NCBI GenBank assembly: GCA_024409185.1
Contig: JAKSUD010000009.1
Span: 1-12,051 of the forward strand
DNA from: an archaeon
Lineage (GTDB): Archaea; Methanobacteriota; Methanobacteria; Methanobacteriales; Methanobacteriaceae
DNA: 12,051 bases
Direction: 5' to 3'
Below are positions 1-6,163 of this stretch, piece after piece (within the stretch, counting starts at the first letter, position 1; every line of letters starts with the position of its first letter). Made by a program: the position numbers and the translations under genes. The notes under the pieces were generated by a model. That model had not been told where the DNA came from. It searched no databases and saw nothing but the letters and a program-made list of their open reading frames with translations.

Positions 1-497
1 TTAATTCTCTTCTTAAATATTTTAGACCCACATATCTCACAATCTTCAAAAGGATAATTTTCATCGTATTCTTTTTTACATCCTTCACAAACCTTTTTCC
101 AATTGTAAACTCCTTTAATTCCTTCAGTTATAATACTTTCAAAAGGAATATTTAAAATTTTTAAAACATTCTGCATAGAATAATCATCAGTTAAAACTTT
201 AATATTTTTATGAGATGAATAAATTTCTAAAGCTAAAGCAAGCAACTTTTTATCAGGCCCAGATAATCGTAAACTATCTCCAGATTTTGAGATAATTTCA
301 TCTAACTCTTTAATAAACTGATTATCTGGATTTTTAATAATAATTTTACCTTCTTCAATAGCTTGATCAAATCTTAATTTAGAAGATAAATCTTTAACTT
401 CCTCTGTGATTTCAGAAACAGTGAAATTAAAGGAATTAAGTGGTTCAAAACCATTAATAAAAGCAGATGCATCTAAAATATAATAAAGATTATTCAT
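1..497 (-). CDS. nob1: Nob1-type rRNA maturation endonuclease (PIN domain plus zinc ribbon), 3' end cut by window edge
   Basis: Archaeal Nob1 cleaves the 3' end of precursor 16S rRNA during late small-subunit assembly in the cytoplasm. The visible 165 residues begin at an ATG (495-497). An N-terminal PIN nuclease domain covers roughly residues 5-120. Candidate acidic metal ligands are D9 (motif ILDASAFI), E32/E33, D82 (SGPDKKLLALA) and D104/D105 (VLTDDYSMQN). A zinc ribbon follows, with C137-x2-C140 and C153-x2-C156, and then a basic tail. This order of domains is the normal archaeal Nob1 arrangement, and the visible length is already close to full, so few residues should be missing. No stop codon is seen: the frame runs off position 1. 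No clear SD lies upstream. An AT-rich TATA-like stretch at about 519-528 would suit a leaderless transcript, but this is weak. Identification is by motif and domain order only. Confidence 0.85.
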   Translation of the reverse strand, partial: MNNLYYILDASAFINGFEPLNSFNFTVSEITEEVKDLSSKLRFDQAIEEGKIIIKNPDNQFIKELDEIISKSGDSLRLSGPDKKLLALALEIYSSHKNIKVLTDDYSMQNVLKILNIPFESIITEGIKGVYNWKKVCEGCKKEYDENYPFEDCEICGSKIFKKRI

Positions 498-550
498 AGT
501 TTAATATTTAAATTTAGAATTAATATAGTTTTGTAAATTAAAATTAACTA

Positions 551-650
551 AAAAAAGAAACTAAAAATAAAATCTTAAAAAAATAAAATTAATTAAAAAA
601 AAAAAAGAAACTAAAAACAAAATCTTAAAAAAATAAAATTGATTAAAAAA
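551..650. repeat. 50-bp tandem duplication in A-rich intergenic DNA
   Basis: Positions 551-600 and 601-650 are the same 50-bp unit in direct tandem. They differ only at 568/618 (t/c) and 591/641 (a/g). The unit is A-rich with a central AATCTT. It lies between the 3' end of pyrE and the start of nob1, both on the minus strand. It therefore falls in the pyrE terminator and nob1 promoter region. It is probably a replication-slippage duplication, and copy number may vary between strains. Confidence 0.85.
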
Positions 651-690
651 AATAGAATAAAAAAATAAAAAAAGAAAAAATAAAGAAAAT
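645..690 (-). terminator. T-tract terminator after pyrE
   Basis: Read on the minus strand, the DNA just past the pyrE stop codon (697-699) is a run of T-tracts broken by single A or C bases. Oligo-T tracts without a hairpin are the usual archaeal termination signal. The tandem duplication at 551-650 supplies further T-tracts in the same direction. No hairpin was seen. Confidence 0.5.
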
Positions 691-696
691 GAGCAA

Positions 697-1221
697 TCAT
701 TCAAAGAATTCGCTAACTGAAATTAAAGGTTCTAATTTAACTCCTTCAGATTCAAAGGATTCTAAAGCACCTTCTTCTCTATCCACTACAACAAAAGCTC
801 TTTTTACAATTCCTCCGTTGTTTTGAATAGCTTTAATAGCTTTAAGAAGAGATCCTCCAGTAGTTGTTACATCTTCAACAACAATAACATTATCATCTTG
901 ATTAAGTTCTCCTTCAATTAATTTAGAAGTACCATATCCTTTCTTTTCTTTTCTAATCATTAAAAGAGGAATTTCAGATTCTAAAGAAACTGCAGTTGCA
1001 ATTGGAACCGCACCAAGAGCTGGGCCTGCAACTTTATCGATTCCATCATTTTCAATTTTTTCAGTGATTAATTTAGCTATTGTTGATAAAATTTCAGGAT
1101 TAGTGATAGCTTTTTTCATATTTACATAATAATTACTTTTTTTACCTGAAGCTAAAGTAAAATCTCCTTGCTCAAAAACATGATTTTCTTTTAAAATTTT
1201 AATTAAAAACTCTTTAGACAT
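697..1221 (-). CDS. pyrE: Orotate phosphoribosyltransferase
   Basis: PyrE transfers the phosphoribosyl group of PRPP to orotate, giving OMP in the fifth step of UMP synthesis, in the cytoplasm. The 174-residue product has the usual short archaeal length. The orotate-side motif [16 protein letters not shown] is at residues 21-36. The basic loop segment RKEKKGYGT is at 90-98. The PRPP-binding motif [13 protein letters not shown] is at 112-124, with acidic pair E116/D117. These leave little doubt about the family. The ATG at 1219-1221 is set by a GGAGA SD at 1228-1232 with a 6-nt spacer. The PRC-barrel gene ends 40 nt upstream on the same strand, so the two are probably cotranscribed. T-tracts follow the TGA stop. 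All key motifs are intact. Confidence 0.95.
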   Translation of the reverse strand: MSKEFLIKILKENHVFEQGDFTLASGKKSNYYVNMKKAITNPEILSTIAKLITEKIENDGIDKVAGPALGAVPIATAVSLESEIPLLMIRKEKKGYGTSKLIEGELNQDDNVIVVEDVTTTGGSLLKAIKAIQNNGGIVKRAFVVVDREEGALESFESEGVKLEPLISVSEFFE

Positions 1222-1261
1222 TAAATATCTCCAATATATTCACTTGATTTAATTATTAAAT

Positions 1262-1615
1262 TCACACCCGACTTCTTAACTCATCAAGTTCTTCTTCTTC
1301 AACATCAACATCCTCAACATTGCCAAAATTATCATTAATATCATCCGAAGATTTAACTTTAGAAGATTTAACATTTCCTTCAAAATTATAATCTAATATT
1401 AATTTATCACCAATTTTTTTAACAAAATCCCAAGGAATAACAAGTTCTCCTTTTTTAATATTTAAAGTTTCTTGAATTCCTTTTTTAGATACAATTAAAG
1501 AAAGATTATTAACTTCATTATCTACAAATTCTAAATCAATGTCAATAACTTTACCAACAAGACTTGCCTCTGAATTCATAACCTCTTTACCAATTAATTC
1601 TTTAGCTATTCTCAT
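1262..1615 (-). CDS. PRC-barrel domain protein with acidic tail
   Basis: This is a 117-residue soluble protein. Residues 1-77 match the small beta-barrel of the PRC family, with ELIGKEVMNSEASLVGKVIDI near the start and LVIPWDFVKKIGDKLIL closing the domain. Residues 80-117 form a low-complexity tail ending in an acidic run (VDVEEEELDEL). PRC barrels are known from photosynthetic reaction centre H subunits and RimM. In archaea they also occur as short stand-alone proteins, including the cell-division proteins CdpB1 and CdpB2 of haloarchaea. Which archaeal subgroup this one belongs to cannot be told from the sequence alone. The gene lies 40 nt upstream of pyrE. Only a weak SD-like GGGATG precedes the ATG. 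A TATA-like stretch centred about 30 bp upstream (near 1645) suggests a very short leader. Confidence 0.75.
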   Translation of the reverse strand: MRIAKELIGKEVMNSEASLVGKVIDIDLEFVDNEVNNLSLIVSKKGIQETLNIKKGELVIPWDFVKKIGDKLILDYNFEGNVKSSKVKSSDDINDNFGNVEDVDVEEEELDELRSRV

Positions 1616-1635
1616 TTTAACATCCCATAATTTAA

Positions 1636-1650
1636 ATAAAATATAAAATA
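1636..1650 (-). promoter_or_regulatory. Candidate TATA box for the PRC-barrel and pyrE unit
   Basis: On the minus strand this reads as a TTTTATATTTTA-like box centred about 30 bp before the PRC-barrel ATG. That matches archaeal TATA spacing for a transcript starting within a few bases of the start codon. The surrounding DNA is almost pure A/T, so the match is only suggestive. Confidence 0.3.
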
Positions 1651-1693
1651 ATAAAATTTAAAATATTTAATAATTTAAATCTAATCATGAACT

Positions 1694-1729
1694 AAAAATA
1701 AAAATAAAGAGAGATAATTAATCTCCTTT
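1694..1729 (-). terminator. Hairpin plus T-tract terminator after the symporter operon
   Basis: On the minus strand AAAGGAGAT (1729-1721) pairs with ATCTC plus CTTT (1715-1711 and 1709-1706), with one bulged base at 1710 and a 5-nt loop that contains the TAA stop of the small gene. It is followed at once by ATTTTTATTTTT (1705-1694). This resembles an intrinsic terminator. Archaea rely mainly on the T-tract, so the stem may matter more for 3'-end stability. Confidence 0.55.
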
Positions 1730-1828
1730 ATTCCAATTAATTGCACCATAAATAATACAAAGAATTGTAGATATCCATAAAAGAAGATAACCTCCTAACA
1801 CCCACGGGTCTTCAATACCAATAAACAT
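1718..1828 (-). CDS. Symporter small accessory protein (36 residues)
   Basis: This is a very short gene directly after the symporter. Translation from the ATG at 1826-1828 gives 36 residues: a short polar start (MFIGIEDPWV), one hydrophobic membrane segment (about residues 10-31, LGGYLLLWISTILCIIYGA), and the ending INWNKGD before TAA. The IEDPW start and NWNKG end are features I recall for the small single-span proteins encoded next to some sodium:solute symporters in methanogens and bacteria. Its probable role is as a membrane partner of that transporter; the mechanism is unknown. The start is chosen because a full AGGTGAT SD (1839-1833) lies 5 nt upstream. An ATG at 1834 overlaps that SD and is less likely. 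The frame is closed upstream by the symporter TAG, so the two genes are tightly coupled. Confidence 0.8.
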   Translation of the reverse strand: MFIGIEDPWVLGGYLLLWISTILCIIYGAINWNKGD

Positions 1829-1832
1829 AATC

Positions 1833-1839
1833 ATCACCT
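1833..1839 (-). promoter_or_regulatory. Shine-Dalgarno site deciding the start of the small accessory gene
   Basis: AGGTGAT on the minus strand is a long match to the anti-SD end of archaeal 16S rRNA. It overlaps the symporter TAG stop and ends 4 nt before the ATG at 1828 (5 nt if counted from GGTGA). This favours that ATG over the one at 1834 and suggests translational coupling. Confidence 0.65.
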
Positions 1840-3478
1840 AATCTTTGTAATCATTTATTCCTTTAAATGCAAAATCTACAAATTCTTTTTCCATTGGTTT
1901 AGTAAGTAAACTTACAACAATAGTAACAATAGCAGAAATAGGAACTGCTACTAACATTACATCCATAGAACACCATGGCATTGTTGGGATTAACATTGCT
2001 TTACCAGTTAAGAATTGACAGATTCCAAGTCCAACAGCAGTTTTCTTGTAAATGAATAAAAGTAAGAATAAACTTACAATAGTTCCAGAGAGAATTCCGC
2101 CAATAGTTCCTGCTTTTGTAGTTCTCTTCCAGAACAAAGCAGCTGTATAAACAGGTAAAAATGCTGCTGCACAAATTCCCATAAATAAAGATGTTCCAAG
2201 AGCAACAATACTTCCAGGTAAAATTAAACCTAAAACAACTGCTAAAATAACTCCAATTAAAATACCAATTTTTGTAATAGGTACAGAAGATTTATTCTTA
2301 TTAGAAGATTCATTCTTAGCTGCTTCTAAAGCAGATTCTTTTCTAGTTTTAATTGCTTCAACAATATCATGCCCTAATGAAGTACCTTGAGTATGAAGTT
2401 GAGCACTTAAAGTAGACATCGCTGCTGCAAGTAAAGAGAGTAAGAAAATATATACAAACCATTCAGGTAATGCTAATGAAATAAATGTAGGAATAATTGA
2501 ATCAATATTTCCACCAACAAAATCAATAGCTACTTTACCAAAGTTATTAAAGAAGTAAACATTAGATAAAGCACCTACAATATATGCAGAACCAGTGATA
2601 ACTCCAATAAATAAAGCACCAATTAAAAGAGACCTATTAAGTTCTCTATCAGATTTAACAGTCATGAATCTAACAGCTAATTGAGGTTGTGATAATGCAC
2701 CTATACCTACTCCTAACATCATAGTAGAAACAAGACTCCACCACATTGTACTATTAAATGCAAGGAATGAAGTCCAACCAGTACCTCCATCAGCAGCAAG
2801 ACTTGCAGGATAATGAGATGCAAGATTAGTTAAAGCTAAATGAGATTCAGTAACTCCACCTAAAGTCCAATAAACAAATACAAGTAAGAAAACCATACCT
2901 AAAAACATGATAGTTCCTTGTAATGCATCAGTGTACATAACTCCTTTAATACCTCCAAAGAATACATAAGCACAAACAACAACAGCAAGTATTAAAAGAG
3001 CAACATTAAAGTTAATAAGTAATGATGATTCCATGAAACGTGCAGCTCCAATAAGAACTACAGAAGCATAAATAGGCATTGCACAGAAAATTAATCCACC
3101 ACTAAAGTACTGAATAAATTTACTATCAAATCTACGACCAAGGAACTCAGGGAAAGTTAAAGTATCAAAATTAACTCCCATACGACGAGTTCTTTTACCA
3201 AAGAATACGAATGCTATGAACATACCTACGAGAATATTTAAAAATGCTAACCATAATATTCCCATACCATATGTAGCGGCAACTCCACCAAAACCTACAA
3301 TAGCAGCCGTGGAGATAAAAGTAGCACCATAACTTAATGCCATAACATAAGGGTGAGTTGATCTCCCAGCAACTAAGAAGTCCTCAGTGGATTGAGTACT
3401 TTTCCAAGCACGGTATCCTACATAAGCTACTAAAACAAAATAAACAACGAAAACCGCAGCCAATATAAAATAATTCAT
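1838..3478 (-). CDS. Sodium:solute symporter family transporter
   Basis: This is a 546-residue integral membrane protein of the SSS family (TC 2.A.21), which couples Na+ entry to uptake of organic acids, amino acids, sugars or vitamins. The first membrane helix is followed by the family segment STEDFLVAGRS (30-40). Next comes the first inverted-repeat helix with Na+-site residues in ALSYGATFISTAAIVGFGG (47-65). The signature FFGGIKGVMYTDALQG is at 173-188. The Na2-site helix LLAAAMSTLSAQL (349-361) carries S355 and T356. Many further hydrophobic helices fit the usual 13-helix fold. A polar loop at 376-398 is probably cytoplasmic. The ATG is preceded by AGAGG (3486-3490) with a 7-nt spacer. 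The substrate cannot be read from sequence. The divergent phenylacetate-CoA ligase gene hints at a carboxylic acid, and the small downstream protein is a likely partner. Confidence 0.85.
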   Translation of the reverse strand: MNYFILAAVFVVYFVLVAYVGYRAWKSTQSTEDFLVAGRSTHPYVMALSYGATFISTAAIVGFGGVAATYGMGILWLAFLNILVGMFIAFVFFGKRTRRMGVNFDTLTFPEFLGRRFDSKFIQYFSGGLIFCAMPIYASVVLIGAARFMESSLLINFNVALLILAVVVCAYVFFGGIKGVMYTDALQGTIMFLGMVFLLVFVYWTLGGVTESHLALTNLASHYPASLAADGGTGWTSFLAFNSTMWWSLVSTMMLGVGIGALSQPQLAVRFMTVKSDRELNRSLLIGALFIGVITGSAYIVGALSNVYFFNNFGKVAIDFVGGNIDSIIPTFISLALPEWFVYIFLLSLLAAAMSTLSAQLHTQGTSLGHDIVEAIKTRKESALEAAKNESSNKNKSSVPITKIGILIGVILAVVLGLILPGSIVALGTSLFMGICAAAFLPVYTAALFWKRTTKAGTIGGILSGTIVSLFLLLFIYKKTAVGLGICQFLTGKAMLIPTMPWCSMDVMLVAVPISAIVTIVVSLLTKPMEKEFVDFAFKGINDYKD

Positions 3479-3698
3479 CTAAAAACCTCTAAATAATCAT
3501 AATAAAATTAATATTTAACATTAATTATATCTTAAATCTAAATTATATTAATTAAAAAAAATAAACATTAAAATAGTTTATAAAAAAATAAATTTAAATA
3601 TTAATAAATTATGATAAACAGAATTTAACGAATATAAAGAGAATTATCAAAATAATACTTATCTTATAATATTAATTACTCTTCTTAGAGGAGATAAA
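3479..3698. promoter_or_regulatory. Divergent promoter region between symporter and CoA ligase genes
   Basis: These 220 bp of A/T-rich DNA must hold promoters for both directions. For the symporter (minus), ATATAATTAA at 3521-3530 would give a start near 3498 and a leader of about 20 nt. For the ligase (plus), candidates are AATATAAAG at 3631-3639 (preceded by AACG) and a weaker TTTATAAAA near 3578-3586. The first gives a leader of about 40 nt. A shared regulator is possible, but no convincing palindrome was seen. Confidence 0.4.
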
Positions 3699-5000
3699 AT
3701 GATTTGGAATAAAAATGCAGAATGTATGAGTAGAGAAGAAAAAGAGGAATTACAACTTGCTTTACTTAAAGAAGTAGTTAAAAAAGCTTATGAAAAAGTT
3801 CCATTTTACACAGAAAAATTCGATAAAGCAGGATTTAAAGTAGAAGATTTACAAACTTTAGAAGATGTAAGTAAAATACCATTTACAACTAAAGATGATT
3901 TAAGAAAAGCTTATCCTTTTGGATTATTTGCAGTTCCTGATGAAGAAATTATAGAAATTCATAGTACTTCAGGAACTACTGGTACTCCAGTAGTTAGTGG
4001 ATATACTAAAAAAGATTTAGACATTTGGGGAGAATGTGCAGCAAGAGCTATTGTAATGGCAGGAGGAAGTAGTAAATCTAAAATACAAAACTCTTATGGA
4101 TATGGTTTATTTACAGGAGGATTTGGTATTGATCATGGAGCAAAAACTCTTGGAGCTACTGTAATTCCAATGTCTTCAGGAAATACAGAAAGACAATTAA
4201 AAATGATGGAAGATTTCCAAAGTGATATTCTTACTTGTACTCCTTCATATGCATTATATCTTGCAGAATCTCTTGAGAAAAAAGGAGTTAAACCAGAAGA
4301 AATTAGTTTAAAAGCAGGTATCTTTGGGGCAGAAATGTGGACTGAAGCTATGAGGTCTGAACTTGAAGAAAAATTAGGAATCACTGCTCATAATATTTAT
4401 GGATTAACTGAAATAATGGGCCCTGGAGTAGCTGCAGAATGTATTGAACGTAATGGACAACATATTCAAGATGATCATTTTTACCCAGAAATTATTGACC
4501 CAAAAACAGAAGAAGTTTTAGGAGAGGGTGTTAAAGGAGAATTAGTATTAACTACTTTAACAAAAGAAGGAATGCCAATTATTAGATTTAGAACAAAAGA
4601 TGTAACTGCCCTTAGAAAAGATAAATGTCCTTGTGGAAGAACTACTGCAAGAATTGATAGAGTTACAGGAAGAACTGATGATATGTTGAAAGTTAAAGGT
4701 GTAATGTTCTTCCCATCACAAATCGAAACTGCATTACTTAGTATTAATGGTTTAACAGCTAATTACCAAATCCATATTACAAGACCAAAACACTTAGATG
4801 TTATTGAAATTAAAGTTGAAACCTCTCCAGAATTATTCACAGATGAAATGAGAGGATTAGATGCTCTTGAAGCTAAAATAGCTCATAAAATCCAAAATAC
4901 TATTGGTATACGAGTAAACATTTCACTTGTAGAACCAGAATCTTTACCAAGAAGTGAAGGAAAAGCTATTAGAGTAATTGATGAGAGAAACTTTGATTAA
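3699..5000 (+). CDS. Phenylacetate-CoA ligase family adenylate-forming enzyme (PaaK-like)
   Basis: The enzyme probably activates an aryl or other carboxylic acid with ATP and CoA through an acyl-adenylate. The 433-residue length is typical of PaaK. Visible motifs are the phosphate loop STSGTTGTP (89-97), YGLTE (234-238), RFRTKDVT (296-303), a CPCGR turn (C310, C312), the hinge region [14 protein letters not shown] (321-334), and the catalytic C-terminal lysine in [10 protein letters not shown] (K422). The first 70 residues carry the [15 protein letters not shown] pattern usual in this family. GAGGAG (3688-3693) lies 5 nt before the ATG. The ACT-domain gene follows 95 nt downstream, a pairing common in methanogens. 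Relatives in Methanothermobacter have been described as coenzyme F390 synthetases, so F420 adenylation is a real alternative. Arylacetate activation for aromatic amino acid synthesis is favoured here by the neighbouring symporter. Confidence 0.85.
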   Translation: MIWNKNAECMSREEKEELQLALLKEVVKKAYEKVPFYTEKFDKAGFKVEDLQTLEDVSKIPFTTKDDLRKAYPFGLFAVPDEEIIEIHSTSGTTGTPVVSGYTKKDLDIWGECAARAIVMAGGSSKSKIQNSYGYGLFTGGFGIDHGAKTLGATVIPMSSGNTERQLKMMEDFQSDILTCTPSYALYLAESLEKKGVKPEEISLKAGIFGAEMWTEAMRSELEEKLGITAHNIYGLTEIMGPGVAAECIERNGQHIQDDHFYPEIIDPKTEEVLGEGVKGELVLTTLTKEGMPIIRFRTKDVTALRKDKCPCGRTTARIDRVTGRTDDMLKVKGVMFFPSQIETALLSINGLTANYQIHITRPKHLDVIEIKVETSPELFTDEMRGLDALEAKIAHKIQNTIGIRVNISLVEPESLPRSEGKAIRVIDERNFD

Positions 5001-5095
5001 ATAAATTAAATTATAAATTTGAAATTAAAAATTTAAAACTAAAAATTTAGAATTATAAACTAGGAAATTAATAATATCATAAAAGGAGGGAAACT

Positions 5096-5527
5096 ATGAC
5101 AGTAAAACAAATTTCTGTATTTATTGAAAATAAAGAAGGAAGAATCAAAAAAGCAGTGAATGCCATTTCAAAAGAAGGAATAAATATAAGAGCTCTTTCA
5201 CTTGCAGATAATACTAAATATGGAATTTTAAGATTAATTGTATCTGACAATGAAAAAACAAAAGAAGTTTTAAAAGCAGAAAATTTCATTGTAAAAGAAA
5301 CAGAAGTTTTAGTTGTTGGAGTAAAAGATGAACCTGATGGATTAAACTCAACTCTTGAAATATTTGAAAATGCTAATATTAATGTTGAATATATTTATGC
5401 ATTTGTAAGTTCTAAAACTGATGAAGCTATTGTAGTTATTAAAATAGAAGATTATGAAGAAGGTATTAAAGCATTATCTAAAGAAAATGCAAACATATTA
5501 ACTGAAGAAGATATTAACCAATTATAA
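5096..5527 (+). CDS. Tandem ACT-domain protein
   Basis: This is a 143-residue soluble protein made of two ACT domains and nothing else. The first covers about residues 3-70, with the ligand-loop pattern ENKEGRIKKAVNAISKEGIN at 11-30. The second covers about 73-143, with KDEPDGLNSTLEIFENANIN at 77-96. ACT domains bind small ligands, usually amino acids, and transmit an allosteric signal. Stand-alone tandem ACT proteins often sit beside PaaK-like ligases, as here, which suggests they sense an aromatic amino acid or regulate the ligase; this is inference. The ATG is fixed by an excellent GGAGGG SD (5085-5090) with a 5-nt spacer. The strong SD after a 95-nt gap may mean separate translation control within the same operon. 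A large hairpin follows the TAA stop. Confidence 0.85.
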   Translation: MTVKQISVFIENKEGRIKKAVNAISKEGINIRALSLADNTKYGILRLIVSDNEKTKEVLKAENFIVKETEVLVVGVKDEPDGLNSTLEIFENANINVEYIYAFVSSKTDEAIVVIKIEDYEEGIKALSKENANILTEEDINQL

Positions 5528-5534
5528 TTTACAT

Positions 5535-5607
5535 ATTAGAATATTTTTTAATAGAATTACAAAATATAAATTTGTAATCTATTAATAGATGTTCTAATTT
5601 ATTTTTT
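5535..5607 (+). terminator. Long stem-loop with following T-run after the ACT gene
   Basis: An inner stem pairs 5548-5555 and 5557-5563 with 5571-5577 and 5578-5585 (15 bp, one bulged A at 5556, 7-nt loop). Beyond a symmetric 6-by-6 internal loop, ATTAGAA (5535-5541) pairs with TTCTAAT (5592-5598). TTTATTTTTT then follows to 5607. It lies between convergent genes and fits a transcription terminator or RNA 3'-end protection for the plus-strand operon. Confidence 0.6.
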
Positions 5608-5637
5608 AAAATATAATATAACAATTGTTAAAAATAA

Positions 5638-5672
5638 CCCAATAAAAAAAGAAAAAATAATAAAAAATATAA
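5638..5672 (-). terminator. T-tract terminator after the 96-residue orphan gene
   Basis: Just past the stop codon at 5675-5677, the minus strand is a series of T-tracts (TATTTTTTATTATTTTTTC and similar) with no hairpin of its own. This is a typical archaeal termination signal, converging on the plus-strand terminator at 5535-5607. Confidence 0.45.
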
Positions 5673-5674
5673 AA

Positions 5675-5965
5675 TTAAATTTCTTGAAGCATTTTTGCTA
5701 TATCTTTTCTACTATAACCTAATTTAACAAGTAAAGTTTTAAAATTATCTTTTTGATTCCAATCAATAGCTCTCCAAGCTTTAAAATCATTTTTTAAGAT
5801 TGCATTAACGAGTAATTGAATAGTAATCAAATCTTCACTATTAATAACCATTAATGTATCTTCACCTGAAAAAGTTCCTTCAGGATCAATTAAAGCAAAT
5901 TCACCAGTATTTTGATTCTTTTTAATAATTGCATTATTAATTTTGTATTGCAAGATTTCACCCAT
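5675..5965 (-). CDS. Hypothetical protein, 96 residues
   Basis: I do not recognise this family. The product is small, soluble and without a signal peptide or membrane segment. Residues 1-40 look beta-rich (EILQYKINNAIIKK, then GEFALIDPEG). Residues 42-60 look helical (NSEDLITIQLLVNAILKND). After the aromatic patch FKAWRAIDWN (61-70) comes a likely helix pair, NFKTLLVKLGYSRKDIAKML (74-93), which loosely recalls a helix-turn-helix but is too short to claim one. No SD precedes the ATG. A TATA-like box about 25 bp upstream instead suggests a leaderless transcript. A TTG at 5951-5953 with GGGTGA before it is an alternative start, but would cost four residues. It is transcribed alone, convergent with the ACT gene. 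Codon use matches its neighbours, so it is probably a real lineage-restricted gene. Confidence 0.6.
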   Translation of the reverse strand: MGEILQYKINNAIIKKNQNTGEFALIDPEGTFSGEDTLMVINSEDLITIQLLVNAILKNDFKAWRAIDWNQKDNFKTLLVKLGYSRKDIAKMLQEI

Positions 5966-5983
5966 ATAAATTTTAACAATAAT

Positions 5984-5996
5984 ATTTATTTATATC
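5984..5996 (-). promoter_or_regulatory. TATA box for a probable leaderless transcript
   Basis: On the minus strand this region reads GATATAAATAAAT, centred about 25 bp before the ATG of the 96-residue gene. Archaeal TATA boxes sit about 26-27 bp before the transcription start, so the mRNA should begin at or next to the start codon. The absence of an SD agrees with this. Confidence 0.45.
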
Positions 5997-6034
5997 ATTA
6001 CTATTTAATAAAAGGATAAGGTTTAAAATAGTTA

Positions 6035-6128
6035 AAAATAAAATAAAAAAATAAAAACAGAAAAAATAGAATAAAAAATAAAAACAGAAACAAAAAAGAT
6101 AAAATAGTTTAAAAAAAATAAAAAAATA
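6035..6128 (-). terminator. T-tract terminator region after carB
   Basis: On the minus strand, the DNA past the carB stop (6164-6166) is a long series of T-tracts, the nearest at about 6111-6128. An 18-bp A-rich motif (AAAAAATAAAAACAGAAA on the plus strand) occurs at 6046-6063 and again at 6073-6090. The tract probably terminates the car transcript. The short repeat may be slippage in low-complexity DNA. Confidence 0.5.
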
Positions 6129-6163
6129 GAAATGTAAAATAAATTTAATGATTAAAAGATAAT

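Noticed and set aside
1826..1840. Readthrough of the symporter TAG as pyrrolysine, fusing the small protein in frame
   Set aside because: The small frame is in phase with the TAG, but a full SD and its own ATG follow. Pyrrolysine decoding is not expected in this order of methanogens.
4133..4384. Open frame antisense to the CoA ligase gene
   Set aside because: It lies wholly inside a strongly supported gene on the other strand and has no SD or recognisable motif.
5077..5289. Open frame antisense to the ACT gene
   Set aside because: It overlaps the SD and first domain of a well-supported gene; its composition is that of a complementary-strand shadow.
5619..5630. Perfect palindrome TAACAATTGTTA as an operator
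   Set aside because: It is short and AT-rich, and lies between convergent genes where no promoter is expected, so chance is the better explanation.
6035..6128. Repeated A-rich motif as a CRISPR-like array
   Set aside because: There are only two copies 27 bp apart in low-complexity DNA, with no unique spacers or cas genes.
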